Source: Burkholderiales bacterium
Lineage (GTDB): Bacteria > Pseudomonadota > Gammaproteobacteria > Burkholderiales > Burkholderiaceae_E
NCBI GenBank assembly: GCA_017307915.1
Contig: JAFKGG010000375.1
Span: 1 to 51,466 of the forward strand
DNA: 51,466 nt
Direction: 5' to 3'
The notes below the pieces were generated by a model. The model was not told the origin of the DNA and did no database searches. It saw only the letters and a program-made list of their open reading frames with translations. The position numbers were made by a program, and so were the translations under genes. Below, piece by piece: positions 1-10,168 of the stretch; the stretch's first letter is position 1; each line of letters starts with the position of its first letter.

Positions 1-1
1 G

Positions 2-436
2 GCGCCGCGCGGCGCATTCGATCATCCGCGCAACAAGACCGACGAACAACTGCGCGAGATCGTGGACCGCGGCGGATTCGTCGGCGTGGCCACCTATCCG
101 CCGTTCATGAAGACCGGCGCCGACACGACCGTGGACGATTGCATGGAACTCTTCGAGTACATGATCAAGGTCTGCGGAGAAGAGAACATCGGCATCGGCA
201 CCGATGCGACGCAAGGGCATGACGACGCCTACTTCGACTGGCTGCGGCGCGACAAGGGCTATGCGCGCCGCGCCAACCCCGGCCGCGGCCGGGCGCCCGC
301 CGTCAAGGGCATGGAGACGCTGGCCGACTATGGCCGCCTGACGCAGGCGATGGAGCGCAGAGGCTGGCGCGAGAGCCGGATCCGGCGCGTACTGGGCGAG
401 AACTGGCTGCGCTTCCTCGCCGGCATCATCGATTGA
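2..436 (+). CDS. Membrane dipeptidase (peptidase M19 family), C-terminal part
   Basis: Open from the left edge of the window; about 144 C-terminal residues are present and the start lies outside. The stretch HPRNKTDEQLREIVDRGG followed by FVGV, and later GIGTDATQGHDD, match the second half of the renal-dipeptidase/M19 TIM-barrel, a zinc enzyme that hydrolyses dipeptides. The TGA stop overlaps the next reading frame, and the following lyase starts 15 bases downstream, so the two are probably co-transcribed. Some M19 members act on D-amino-acid or modified dipeptides; the substrate cannot be read from this fragment. Confidence 0.88.
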   Translation, partial: APRGAFDHPRNKTDEQLREIVDRGGFVGVATYPPFMKTGADTTVDDCMELFEYMIKVCGEENIGIGTDATQGHDDAYFDWLRRDKGYARRANPGRGRAPAVKGMETLADYGRLTQAMERRGWRESRIRRVLGENWLRFLAGIID

Positions 437-450
437 CGAAAGAGGAAGAC

Positions 451-1851
451 ATGTCGGACATGCGAACGGAAACGGATTCCCTGGGGGAAGTTCGATTGCC
501 GGCGTTGGCGCTGTATGGCGCCAACACCTTGCGCGGCGCGCAGAACCTGTGCTTTTCCGGCCAGCCCCTGCATCACGAACCGGCCTTCGTCAGGGCCTTC
601 GCGCAATGCAAGATGGCGGCCGCATTGGCCAATCGCGACCTGGGCGTCTTGTCGCCGCAGATCGCCCAGGCGATCACGACGGCCTGCGAAGAGCTGCTGA
701 ACGGGCAGCATGCGCAAGACCTGGTGGTCGACCTGATGGAGGGCTCGGGCGGCACCTCGACCAACATGAACTTCAACGAGGTGATCGCCAACCGGGCGCA
801 GCAGCTACTGGGCGCGCGCGCGGGCGCTTACGATCTCGTGCATCCCAACGACCACGTCAATCGATCGCAGTCCACCAACGACGTCTATCCGTCGGCCATG
901 AAGATCGCCGTGCATGCGCGGCTCGATCCCGTCGTCCGCGAACTGGATGCGCTGGCCGGCGCTTTGCTGGAAAAGGCCGCCGAGTTCGATGACGTGCTGC
1001 ACCTGGGGCGCACCTGCCTGCAAGACGCGCAGCCCATGTATCTGGGGCAGGCGTTCGGCGGCTATGCCTCGTTGGCCGGCCGCCTGAAGGCCTCGCTGCA
1101 GGGCGCGCAGGCGCAGCTGCTGGACCTGCCTCTGGGCGCCACGGCCATCGGCACGGGCCTGGGCTCGAATCCGGGCTACAAGCGCGCCGTGTTCGCGCAT
1201 CTGGCCAGGATCACCGGCGTGCCGTTTCGTGCGGCGCATGATCCCTTCGACGCCATGCAGAACATGGACGCTTTCTCGCGCGTTTCGGCCGAGCTGCGCA
1301 CGGTGGCCACGGCGCTTGGCAAGATCGCGTCCGACCTGATTCTGCTGGGCTCGGGGCCGGCCGGCGGCATCGCCGAATTGCATCTGCCGCCGGTGCAGGC
1401 CGGTTCGTCGATCATGCCGGGCAAGATCAATCCGGTGGTGCCGATGGGCGTCGTGCAGATGGGCTTCGCGGTGATCGGCAACGACGTCTGCGTGGCGCAA
1501 TGCGTGCAGGCGGGACAGCTGGAGATCAACCACTTCGAGCCCGCCGTGCTGACTCGCGTCTGCGATTCGGTGAACCTGCTCGAAAACGGCATCAGGCTGT
1601 TCCGGGAAAAATGCATCGTTGGCTTGAAGGCGGATGCGGAGCGCGGCGCGGCGCTGCTGCTCGGATCTTCCGCCATCGCCACCAGCTTCCTGCCGCAGTT
1701 CGGCTATGACACGGTGTCGGCGGTGGTCAAGGCGGCGATCCGCAATCAGCGAACCTTCCTGGCCGAGATGGAACATCAGGGGCTGATCAGCAAGGCTGAT
1801 GGACAGGCGCTGGTCCGCCATGCGGCCAAGGTCGTGCCCGACGGAAACTGA
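451..1851 (+). CDS. Aspartase-like fumarate lyase superfamily enzyme
   Basis: A 466-residue protein of the aspartase/class II fumarase family, which adds or removes ammonia or water across fumarate-type double bonds. Visible are the three family regions: GTSTNMNFNEVIANRA, HPNDHVNRSQSTNDVYPSA and the signature SSIMPGKINP at residues 319-328, whose mobile loop carries the catalytic serine. GRTCLQDAQPMYLGQAF is closer to aspartases (LQDAVPMTLGQEF) than to fumarases. The ATG at 451 follows a GAGGAAG ribosome site; a TTG at 433 is in frame but has none. It lies 19 bases before methylaspartate ammonia-lyase, suggesting a job in amino-dicarboxylate metabolism. Substrate (aspartate or a substituted aspartate) is inferred. 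Confidence 0.85.
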   Translation: MSDMRTETDSLGEVRLPALALYGANTLRGAQNLCFSGQPLHHEPAFVRAFAQCKMAAALANRDLGVLSPQIAQAITTACEELLNGQHAQDLVVDLMEGSGGTSTNMNFNEVIANRAQQLLGARAGAYDLVHPNDHVNRSQSTNDVYPSAMKIAVHARLDPVVRELDALAGALLEKAAEFDDVLHLGRTCLQDAQPMYLGQAFGGYASLAGRLKASLQGAQAQLLDLPLGATAIGTGLGSNPGYKRAVFAHLARITGVPFRAAHDPFDAMQNMDAFSRVSAELRTVATALGKIASDLILLGSGPAGGIAELHLPPVQAGSSIMPGKINPVVPMGVVQMGFAVIGNDVCVAQCVQAGQLEINHFEPAVLTRVCDSVNLLENGIRLFREKCIVGLKADAERGAALLLGSSAIATSFLPQFGYDTVSAVVKAAIRNQRTFLAEMEHQGLISKADGQALVRHAAKVVPDGN

Positions 1852-1870
1852 AGCGGCCGGGAGAGCAGCC

Positions 1871-3109
1871 ATGCGAATCAGGCAAGTCATCTGCGCCCGC
1901 GGCCGCGCCGGGTATCTGCATCTCGACCTGGCGGCCATCCGCGGCGGCGCGCGCGCCGATGGCGGCATCTTTCACGGCGATCCGGTCACGCCGGGCTTTC
2001 GGCGCATCGCGGAAGCGGCCGAGATCCTGTCCATCATGCTGGTGCTCGACGATGGACAGGTGGCGTTCGGCGATTGCGCGGACGTGATCTTCGCCGGCGC
2101 CGCCGGCCGCGACCGGATCTTCCGCCCGGCCGATCATGAAGCGGATGTCGCCGAACACGTGGCGCCGCTGCTGGTCGGTCGCGCGGTCGACGACTTTCGC
2201 CGCAACGCGCAGGCGCTGGATCGCTGCACCTTCGGCGGCGCCCGATTGCATACGGCGATCCGCTACGGCGTCACGCAGGCGCTGCTGCACGCGGCGGCGC
2301 TGGCCTTGCGCGTGCCGATGGCCAGGGTGCTTGGCGACCAGTACGCCTGCACGCCGGCGACCGCGCCGATTCCGCTGCTGGCGAACTGCCAGAACAACGA
2401 CCTGATGCAGCTCGACCGCATGATCCTGAAGCGCGTCGAGCTGCTGCCGCACGCCTATTTCACGTCGGTGGAAAACGAGCTGGGCCTGCGCGGCGAGAAG
2501 CTGGTCGCGTGGCTGGCGGCGATCGCGCGGCGCGTTCGCGGGGTCGGCGATGCGGACTATCGTCCGCGCCTTCACATCGACGTGTACGGCACCATCGGAC
2601 AGATGTGCTCGGGGCGGATCGGCGAGATCGCCGACTACATCGAACAGTTGCGGCAGGCGGCCCAGCCCTACCCGCTGTTGATCGAATCGCCGTTGATCGC
2701 CGCCACGCGCGCCGCTCAGATCGAAGCGTTCGCGACGCTGCGCGAGACACTGCGCGCCAAAGGGATCGCGGTGCCGCTGATCGCGGACGAGTGGTGCAAC
2801 ACGCTGGAGGACATTCGCGCGTTCAGCGCCGCCGGCGCCGCCGACTACGTGCAGGTCAAGACGCCCGATCTGGGCGGCATCAACAACAGCGTCGAAGCCG
2901 TTCTTTACTGCCGCAGCGTCGGCATGGGCGTCTGCCTGGGCGGCACGGGCAACGAGACCGACCATTCGGCGCGCATCTGCACGCACGTCGGGCTTGCGAC
3001 GCAGCCCGACTTCATGCTGACCAAGCCCGGGCTAGGCGGCGATGAGGCGATCATGATCCAGTCGAACGAGATGGCGCGGACGCTGGCGCTGCTGTCGCAG
3101 GCTGCCTGA
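1871..3109 (+). CDS. Methylaspartate ammonia-lyase (EC 4.3.1.2)
   Basis: A 412-residue enolase-superfamily enzyme, nearly the length of the Clostridium tetanomorphum enzyme (413). It catalyses reversible loss of ammonia from 3-methylaspartate to give mesaconate. The two general bases of the family are in register: His194 (LLPHAYFTSVEN) and Lys330 in VQVKTPDLGGINN. Metal ligands are visible in HIDVYG, LIESPL and IADEWCNT, and the substrate glutamine in LLANCQNND. The ATG at 1871 follows GGGAGAGCAGCC; longer in-frame starts would overlap the upstream lyase. No glutamate mutase genes (glmES) occur in the window, so this copy probably works outside the classical glutamate fermentation route. Confidence 0.93.
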   Translation: MRIRQVICARGRAGYLHLDLAAIRGGARADGGIFHGDPVTPGFRRIAEAAEILSIMLVLDDGQVAFGDCADVIFAGAAGRDRIFRPADHEADVAEHVAPLLVGRAVDDFRRNAQALDRCTFGGARLHTAIRYGVTQALLHAAALALRVPMARVLGDQYACTPATAPIPLLANCQNNDLMQLDRMILKRVELLPHAYFTSVENELGLRGEKLVAWLAAIARRVRGVGDADYRPRLHIDVYGTIGQMCSGRIGEIADYIEQLRQAAQPYPLLIESPLIAATRAAQIEAFATLRETLRAKGIAVPLIADEWCNTLEDIRAFSAAGAADYVQVKTPDLGGINNSVEAVLYCRSVGMGVCLGGTGNETDHSARICTHVGLATQPDFMLTKPGLGGDEAIMIQSNEMARTLALLSQAA

Positions 3110-3127
3110 GGCCGGCTCTCCCCGGCC
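3110..3127. terminator. GC-rich hairpin between convergent genes
   Basis: GGCCGG, loop CTCTCC, CCGGCC: a perfect 6-bp stem lying between the stop of the methylaspartate lyase and the stop of the convergent LysR gene. There is no T-run, so intrinsic termination is only a possibility. Confidence 0.3.
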
Positions 3128-3140
3128 CAGGCCGGTCAGC

Positions 3141-4118
3141 TTACTCGTCGCTTGCGGTCGCCAACTCGATGTGATCGGCAGCGTGGGGCGCGAGGCGCTT
3201 GAGCGCCGGCATCAGCGTGTCTTCGACCGAGCCGAGCGCGGCCGCATAGCAGGTCTCGAACAGCTTCTCGTGCTCGCCTTCACGGTGCAGCAGATAGAGC
3301 GAACGGCCGCCATGGATGTCCGACAGCAGGTGCACCTGCACCGACGCGGCATACTGCTGCCCCTGCACCAGGCAGGTCGGCGTGGTCAGCGCCCAACCCA
3401 GCCCGGCGGCGACGGTGGCAACCACCGTATCGGCCGTATCCACTTCCAGGCGCGACAGCGCGCGTATGCCGGTGCGGCGAAGCTGCGTTTCGACCTGCGA
3501 ACCCAGGTGCGATTTCGGATTGAAGCGGATCAGCGGCGTGGATGAGGCCAGCCGTTGCAGGCTCTCGCGGTTGATGTGGTGTACGCCGCTGCCGCGCGGC
3601 GTCAGGATGATGAAGCGTTCCGAGTAGATGCGCCGGTGGCCGACGCGTTCCAGGCCCTCGAAGGTGTCGGAGGTGACCGCGATGTCGAACTCGCGGGCGA
3701 ACAGCTTTTCTCCGTGGTAGGGCGTGAGCCCGCTGCGCACCGCGAGCCGCACGGTCTTCTCCAGCATCCGCTTGATGAATGCCGGGCCGCAGGTGGCGGC
3801 GAACGAATCGACCAGTCCGATGGTGACTTCGGGGGCGATGCCGCGGCTGGCCTCCTGGACCTCGGAGCGCATCTGCGCGCTGTCGGAAAGCAGGATGCGC
3901 GCGCGATTGAGCAGCGTGAGCCCGGCGGCGGTCAGGTGCAGCGGGCGGTGGCTTCTGTCCAGCAGAACCGCGCCGAGGTCTTCCTCCAACTGGCGAATGC
4001 TCTGCGATACCGCTGACTGGCTGTTGCCGACGCGTTCGGCGGCGGCCGAGACGCTTCTTTCCTCGGCCACGGCCACGAACATCTGCAAGGCGTTCAGGTC
4101 GATGAACTTCGAGCGCAT
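3141..4118 (-). CDS. LysR-family transcriptional regulator
   Basis: A 325-residue LysR-type regulator. The N-terminal winged helix-turn-helix is clear (SVSAAAERVGNSQSAVSQSI at about residues 23-42, followed by RQLEEDLGAVLLDRSHRPL), with a LysR substrate-binding domain from about residue 95 to the end. It lies 32 bases downstream of the MhpD-like hydratase in the same direction and converges on the methylaspartate lyase. Such regulators often control neighbouring catabolic genes, but the ligand and target cannot be read here. Confidence 0.92.
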   Translation of the reverse strand: MRSKFIDLNALQMFVAVAEERSVSAAAERVGNSQSAVSQSIRQLEEDLGAVLLDRSHRPLHLTAAGLTLLNRARILLSDSAQMRSEVQEASRGIAPEVTIGLVDSFAATCGPAFIKRMLEKTVRLAVRSGLTPYHGEKLFAREFDIAVTSDTFEGLERVGHRRIYSERFIILTPRGSGVHHINRESLQRLASSTPLIRFNPKSHLGSQVETQLRRTGIRALSRLEVDTADTVVATVAAGLGWALTTPTCLVQGQQYAASVQVHLLSDIHGGRSLYLLHREGEHEKLFETCYAAALGSVEDTLMPALKRLAPHAADHIELATASDE

Positions 4119-4150
4119 GGCGCGTTCCAGGTACCGGTGCCGGCGGCCGG

Positions 4151-4972
4151 CTAGGCCGTGCGCAGCGCCAGCCCTGGCAGGTCGAAGTTCTCGAAGCGCG
4201 TGGCCCAGTGCTGGCCCGGCTGCAGCACCTGGGCGTCGGTCAGCGTGCCGGTGGTGATCAGCGTGCCCGGCGCGATCGACTGGCCGCGCAGCGCCAGCTC
4301 GTGCATCAGGTGGGCGATCGCATGCATCGGGCCGTCGAGCGCGTTGGCGCCGCGGCCACGGCCGATCAGTTGACCGTTGCAGCGCAGTTCCAGCTCGGCG
4401 TCGGCCAGCCGGGCCAGTGCCTGGGCCGGATCGCCGCCCAGGCCGAGTGCGGCCAGCGGACGCGGCGTGCCCAGCAGCAGCGCGCCGTGCAGGCTTTGTG
4501 CGGCGAAGGCTTCGGCGGCGGCAAAGCGCCAGCCGGGGAAGGGGCTTTGCACGATCTCGATGCCGTGGGCGATCCAGGCGCTGGCGGCCAACACCGCTTC
4601 GGGGGTGGCGGCGGCCGGCGTTTCGCGCAGGCCGACGACGATTTCGGGTTCCAGCCGTGGTTCGACGAAACGGTCGATGGCGATTTCGGCCTCGCCGCCT
4701 TCAACCTTCGTCAGGGTGGTGTCCCACACCGGCCCCCAGATCGGGTGGAACACGCCATACAGGGGCCAGAGCGCGCGGTTGGTGAAGCCGATCTTGTAGC
4801 CGACCGGCCGTTCGCCGCGCGCCAGCCGTGCCACCACGATGCCGGCCTGCAGCGCTTCGCCGCTCGCCAGGTCGGTCAGCGGCTCATAGCGGTTGCGCTC
4901 GAGGCTGCGCGCGTGGTCGCAGGCGTCGAGCAGAACGTCGGCGTGCAGAGGGATCAGCGGCGTGTCAGGCAT
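4151..4972 (-). CDS. 2-keto-4-pentenoate hydratase / 2-oxohepta-3-enedioate hydratase family (MhpD-like)
   Basis: A 273-residue member of the MhpD/HpcG hydratase and 4-oxalocrotonate decarboxylase family (FAH-like fold), which hydrates 2-oxo-pent-4-enoates from meta-cleavage of aromatics. Recognisable are PVGYKIGFTNRALW, GPVWDTTL, the metal-ligand segment VEPRLEPEIVVGL and the C-terminal ALRGQSIAPGTLITTGTLT. The ATG at 4972 (MPDTPLIPLH) is preferred; the frame stays open upstream but the added residues are low-complexity. No other meta-cleavage gene is adjacent, so the pathway is not defined. Confidence 0.85.
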   Translation of the reverse strand: MPDTPLIPLHADVLLDACDHARSLERNRYEPLTDLASGEALQAGIVVARLARGERPVGYKIGFTNRALWPLYGVFHPIWGPVWDTTLTKVEGGEAEIAIDRFVEPRLEPEIVVGLRETPAAATPEAVLAASAWIAHGIEIVQSPFPGWRFAAAEAFAAQSLHGALLLGTPRPLAALGLGGDPAQALARLADAELELRCNGQLIGRGRGANALDGPMHAIAHLMHELALRGQSIAPGTLITTGTLTDAQVLQPGQHWATRFENFDLPGLALRTA

Positions 4973-5420
4973 CCGATGATTATCCGTCGATCGATCCCGG
5001 TTTTGTGACTTTCTCGGTCGCCGCCGTGCCCCGGGCCATGGCACCGTAGCGAATGATTTGCAGGCTCTCGATACGTGCAAGCAACGCAAGGGCGGCCCCC
5101 GGGTGTACACTCGACCCCTTTTCCGCCGCGGCAGCCATGCCGGCCGGAGGATTGCCCAGGGCAGTCCCAGTCGCCGAGCCCACTGCCAGGGAGCCGGAAA
5201 CGCCTGACCGCTGCGCCGCTGGCCTCGTCGCCTGCCTCGGTCGGCGGGGCCGGGCGCGGCGGTCGATCAGACCCATGGCGAGACCGTCGATCGAACAACG
5301 AACAGCAAACCTGCCGCCCACGGCGACGGGTTCGACACGCGGCCACCCGCGCCGGGATGCGCGCTGGGTACACCCCGCCCCGTGTCACCGAATCTGGTTC
5401 CACATCACGGAGGTTCATCC
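4973..5420. other. Intergenic region between divergent hydratase and pckG
   Basis: About 450 bases without a credible gene, separating the divergently transcribed MhpD-like gene and pckG, so it must contain both promoters. I see an 8-bp palindrome GTGTACAC at 5103-5110 and no convincing -35/-10 pair, riboswitch or repeat. Confidence 0.5.
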
Positions 5421-7343
<1,923 letters not shown>

Positions 7344-7359
7344 GCCGGTAGGGCGGCGC

Positions 7360-7374
7360 GCCGGCGGCGCCGGC
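7360..7374. terminator. Short GC hairpin after pckG
   Basis: GCCGGC, loop GGC, GCCGGC, located 17 bases after the pckG stop and before the convergent toxin gene. No U-tract follows, so the terminator call is weak. Confidence 0.3.
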
Positions 7375-7464
7375 TGTGTCGTCCACCAGCGGCCGGAGCT
7401 CGGCTACGTCGAGCACGGCCGCATATTTCTGCCGTGGGTCGAATGGGTTTGCCTTGTGCAGGCG

Positions 7465-7881
7465 CTACGACCCCCAGGGGTTGATGACGCTCAGGCCTGC
7501 CGCTTCATAGGGCGACGTGTCGCGCGATGCCACGATCAAGCCGCGCGAAGCGGCAATGGCCGCGATGTAGCCGTCCGGCGTCGGGAAGCCGCGCCCGTTG
7601 TTTCTGGCCGTCACGGCCAGGTCGGCGTAGTGGCGCGCGGCATCCGTGTCGAACGGCAAGACCCGATCCCTGAACAACTCCAGCAGCTCGGTCAGGGCGC
7701 GGTCGAGCATGTTCTTGCGCTTGCCCGCTGGCAAGGCCCGGATGCCAAACAGCAGCTCGGCCAGCGTGACGCTGGACAGATACAAGGTTTCCGCTGCCTG
7801 GTCGTTCAGCCACGCCCTGACGGCCGCTTCTGGCTGCGGTTTCATCGCCTCGGAAACGACGTTGGTATCGAGGACGATCAT
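7465..7881 (-). CDS. PIN-domain ribonuclease toxin (FitB/VapC family)
   Basis: A 138-residue PIN domain. Acidic residues typical of the family are present: Asp5 in MIVLDTNVVSE, the Glu in LAELLFGI, the Asp in TPDGYIAAIA and the Asp in ASRDTSPYEAAG. These bind Mg2+ for RNA cleavage. Its ATG overlaps by one base the TGA of the upstream antitoxin gene (TGATG), the usual translational coupling of such pairs. The sequence is closest in feel to FitB/StbB-type rather than mycobacterial VapC proteins; RNA target unknown. Confidence 0.92.
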   Translation of the reverse strand: MIVLDTNVVSEAMKPQPEAAVRAWLNDQAAETLYLSSVTLAELLFGIRALPAGKRKNMLDRALTELLELFRDRVLPFDTDAARHYADLAVTARNNGRGFPTPDGYIAAIAASRGLIVASRDTSPYEAAGLSVINPWGS

Positions 7882-8135
7882 CAGTCGAAGCGCAATGGTT
7901 TGGCGGGCGTCTTGTCGCGCACGTTTTCGAAGACGGTGAAATCTTCATTGGTCAACCCAATCTTGCGACCGATGGCGGCCAGGGCTTCGCCCATGCGCAC
8001 GCGCTTCTCCGGTTTGACCGCGGCTGCCAGAATCTCGCGCACCTCCGCCTCCGTGCTTCGGCCGTGCTGGGCCGCCCGCACGCGCAAAGCGCGGTGTACG
8101 TCATCCGGTAGGTTTCTTACGGTCAGGATGGCCAT
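7881..8135 (-). CDS. FitA/VapB-like ribbon-helix-helix antitoxin
   Basis: An 84-residue protein with an N-terminal ribbon-helix-helix DNA-binding segment (MAILTVRNLPDDVHRALRVR..HGRSTEAEVREIL), typical of FitA/StbC plasmid-stability antitoxins. The C-terminal tail (about residues 45-84) would wrap the PIN toxin and block its active site. It is first in the operon and, by family precedent, represses it together with the toxin; the palindrome just upstream is the probable operator. Confidence 0.9.
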   Translation of the reverse strand: MAILTVRNLPDDVHRALRVRAAQHGRSTEAEVREILAAAVKPEKRVRMGEALAAIGRKIGLTNEDFTVFENVRDKTPAKPLRFD

Positions 8136-8161
8136 GATTCAAAACCTCTTACCTGCTTTCT

Positions 8162-8191
8162 ATGACTGCAATAATAGGGCCGTGCAGTCAT
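8162..8191. promoter_or_regulatory. Inverted repeat, probable toxin-antitoxin operator
   Basis: ATGACTGCA, 12-base spacer, TGCAGTCAT: a perfect 9-bp inverted repeat. It lies 27-56 bases upstream of the antitoxin start. RHH antitoxins such as FitA bind inverted repeats in their own promoters, which supports an autoregulatory operator. Confidence 0.65.
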
Positions 8192-8263
8192 CGACGCAAA
8201 CTTCAAACGCCGCGTCCCTTGCAATGCGGGATGCGGGCACGCCCGCTTCAGCGGCTCGATTCA

Positions 8264-9220
8264 TCACGAGTCGCCGCCGGCGAGCGCCGCTGCCTGCCTG
8301 ATCGCGCCGATCAGGCTGCGCGGATCCGCCAGCCCCCGCCCATCGCGGCCGGCCTTGCCGGCGATGTCGAAGGCCGTGCCGTGATCGGGGCTGGTGCGCA
8401 CGAACGGCAGACCCAGCGTGACGTTGACACCGTCGTCGATACCCAGGTACTTCACCGGGATCAGGCCCTGGTCGTGGTACATGGCGATCACCACGTCGAA
8501 TTCGCGCAGCCCGCGCGCGCGCATGAACACGGTGTCGGGCGGGAACGGGCCGTGCGCATCGATGCCGCGCGTGCGTGCCAGGCCCACTGCCGGCGCGATG
8601 ACGTCGATTTCTTCGCGGCCGAACAGGCCGTTCTCGCCGGCATGCGGGTTCAGGCCCGCCACCGCGATGCGCGGCCGGGCCAGGCCGCTGCGGCGCAGCG
8701 ACTGGTCGGCGATCTCGATGGTGCGCAGTACGTTCTCGCGCGTGACGCGATCGAGCGCGTCGCGCAGCGACAGGTGGATCGACACCAGCACCGTGCGCAG
8801 CTCGGCATTGGCCAGCATCATCCGCACTTCGACGCCGCCGGCCAGCTCGGCCAGCAGTTCGGTGTGGCCGGGAAAGCGGTGGCCGGCGGCCTGCATCGAT
8901 TCCTTCGAGATCGGCGCGGTGACCACGGCGCGTACTTCGCCGCGCAGGGCGCGCTGCGCGGCGCTGACGATGCAGCGAAACGCCGCATCGCCGGCGAGTG
9001 CGTCGACCGTGCCCGGCACCAAGGTTTCCGGCACGCGGACATGATCGTCGACGTCGACCGGCATCGGCAGCGCCAGCCGGCGCGCTTCGCGAGCGAGCAG
9101 CGCGGCATCGCCGACCACCACCAGCGGCAGATGCGACAGCGACGGATCGGCACAGGCCTTCAGCACGATCTCGGGGCCGATGCCGCAAGGGTCGCCGAGG
9201 GTGAGGGCGATGGGCTGCAT
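8264..9220 (-). CDS. pdxA: 4-hydroxythreonine-4-phosphate dehydrogenase family protein (PdxA)
   Basis: A 318-residue PdxA-family NAD-dependent dehydrogenase. Family motifs are intact: TLGDPCGIGPEI at the N-terminus, TAPISKE, FPGHTELLA, the metal-binding NPHAGENGLFG and IAMYHDQGLIPVKYL, and LPFVRTSPDHGTA. PdxA oxidises 4-phosphohydroxythreonine in pyridoxal phosphate synthesis, while PdxA2 paralogues act on sugar-acid phosphates. The ATG follows GGAGAGCCGTCACC. Its position, 93 bases downstream of a CaiB and citryl-CoA lyase-like pair rather than near ksgA or surA, makes a catabolic PdxA2 role possible; the sequence alone does not decide. Confidence 0.9.
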   Translation of the reverse strand: MQPIALTLGDPCGIGPEIVLKACADPSLSHLPLVVVGDAALLAREARRLALPMPVDVDDHVRVPETLVPGTVDALAGDAAFRCIVSAAQRALRGEVRAVVTAPISKESMQAAGHRFPGHTELLAELAGGVEVRMMLANAELRTVLVSIHLSLRDALDRVTRENVLRTIEIADQSLRRSGLARPRIAVAGLNPHAGENGLFGREEIDVIAPAVGLARTRGIDAHGPFPPDTVFMRARGLREFDVVIAMYHDQGLIPVKYLGIDDGVNVTLGLPFVRTSPDHGTAFDIAGKAGRDGRGLADPRSLIGAIRQAAALAGGDS

Positions 9221-9313
9221 GGTGACGGCTCTCCTGGAGGGGCGGCCATCGGGATGGCCCGCTCGCCTATTGTGCCGTAGCGCCAGCAGAGTCCGTTTCT
9301 TGCCCCCGCCGGC

Positions 9314-10168
9314 TCAGCTGTTCGAATCAGGCACCGACCGCTGCGCCGGCCCGTCGTAGCGCCACAGGTATTCGCGCGGAATCGGCCCCTTGTTGCGTCC
9401 GCCCTGCTGGCTCTGCTCCCAGGCATGCGCCAGGATGCCCACCGATCGCGACAGGCAGAACAGCCCGCGCGCCAGCGGCGCCGGAAAACCCAGCTCGGCA
9501 TAGATGACGGCGGTGGCGCCATCGATGTTCAGCGGGATGCGCTTGCCGCCTTTGCGCTGCGCCAGCTCGTCTTCGACGGCGCGCGCGATCTGCGCGAAGC
9601 GCCCGTTGACGACACCCGCCTGCGCGGCCTCATCCACCAGTTCGAGCAGGCGCGGTGCGCGCGGGTCGATCGGATGGAAGCGGTGCCCGAAGCCGGAGAC
9701 GAACTTGCCGTAGGTGGCGATGGCCGCGTCCAGGCCGGCGCGCACGGCCGCCGCCGGTTCCTGGCCGCCGTCGATGCGGGCTGCGATGTCCAGATACATC
9801 TCGACGGCCTGCTCGCCCGCGCCGCCGTGCACGTCGCCCAGCACGTTCACGGCCGAGGCCATCGCATTGTTCAGGCCGACGCCGCAGGTGGCCGCCATGC
9901 GCGCGATGGCGATGCTCGGCGCTTGCGGGCCATGATCGACGGCCGACATCAGCGCCGCGTCGAGCAAGCGCCCCTGCGGTTCGGTGGGCAGCTCGCCGCG
10001 CGTCATCAGCCAGATCATCTGCGCGAAGCTGACGCGGCCGATCAATTCCTGGATCGGATAACCGCGATAGCGGATCTCGCCCGGCGCCATGTCGATGATC
10101 GACGTGCGCCACCAGTCCTGCACGCCCTGGCGCACCTGCTGCGCGTCCTGGCTCGGGTTCGTGCTCAT
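9314..10168 (-). CDS. Citryl-CoA lyase / short citrate synthase-family protein
   Basis: A 284-residue citrate-synthase-fold protein, much shorter than housekeeping citrate synthase (about 430) and similar in size to citryl-CoA lyase. The catalytic trio is preserved: His114 (GDVHGGAGE), His162 (GFGHRFHPIDPRA) and Asp216 (PLNIDGATA). It should catalyse Claisen-type condensation or cleavage of an acyl-CoA with a 2-oxo acid. Its ATG overlaps the stop of the CaiB gene by four bases (ATGA), implying coupled expression and consecutive steps: CoA activation of an acid, then C-C cleavage. The actual acid is unknown. Confidence 0.82.
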   Translation of the reverse strand: MSTNPSQDAQQVRQGVQDWWRTSIIDMAPGEIRYRGYPIQELIGRVSFAQMIWLMTRGELPTEPQGRLLDAALMSAVDHGPQAPSIAIARMAATCGVGLNNAMASAVNVLGDVHGGAGEQAVEMYLDIAARIDGGQEPAAAVRAGLDAAIATYGKFVSGFGHRFHPIDPRAPRLLELVDEAAQAGVVNGRFAQIARAVEDELAQRKGGKRIPLNIDGATAVIYAELGFPAPLARGLFCLSRSVGILAHAWEQSQQGGRNKGPIPREYLWRYDGPAQRSVPDSNS

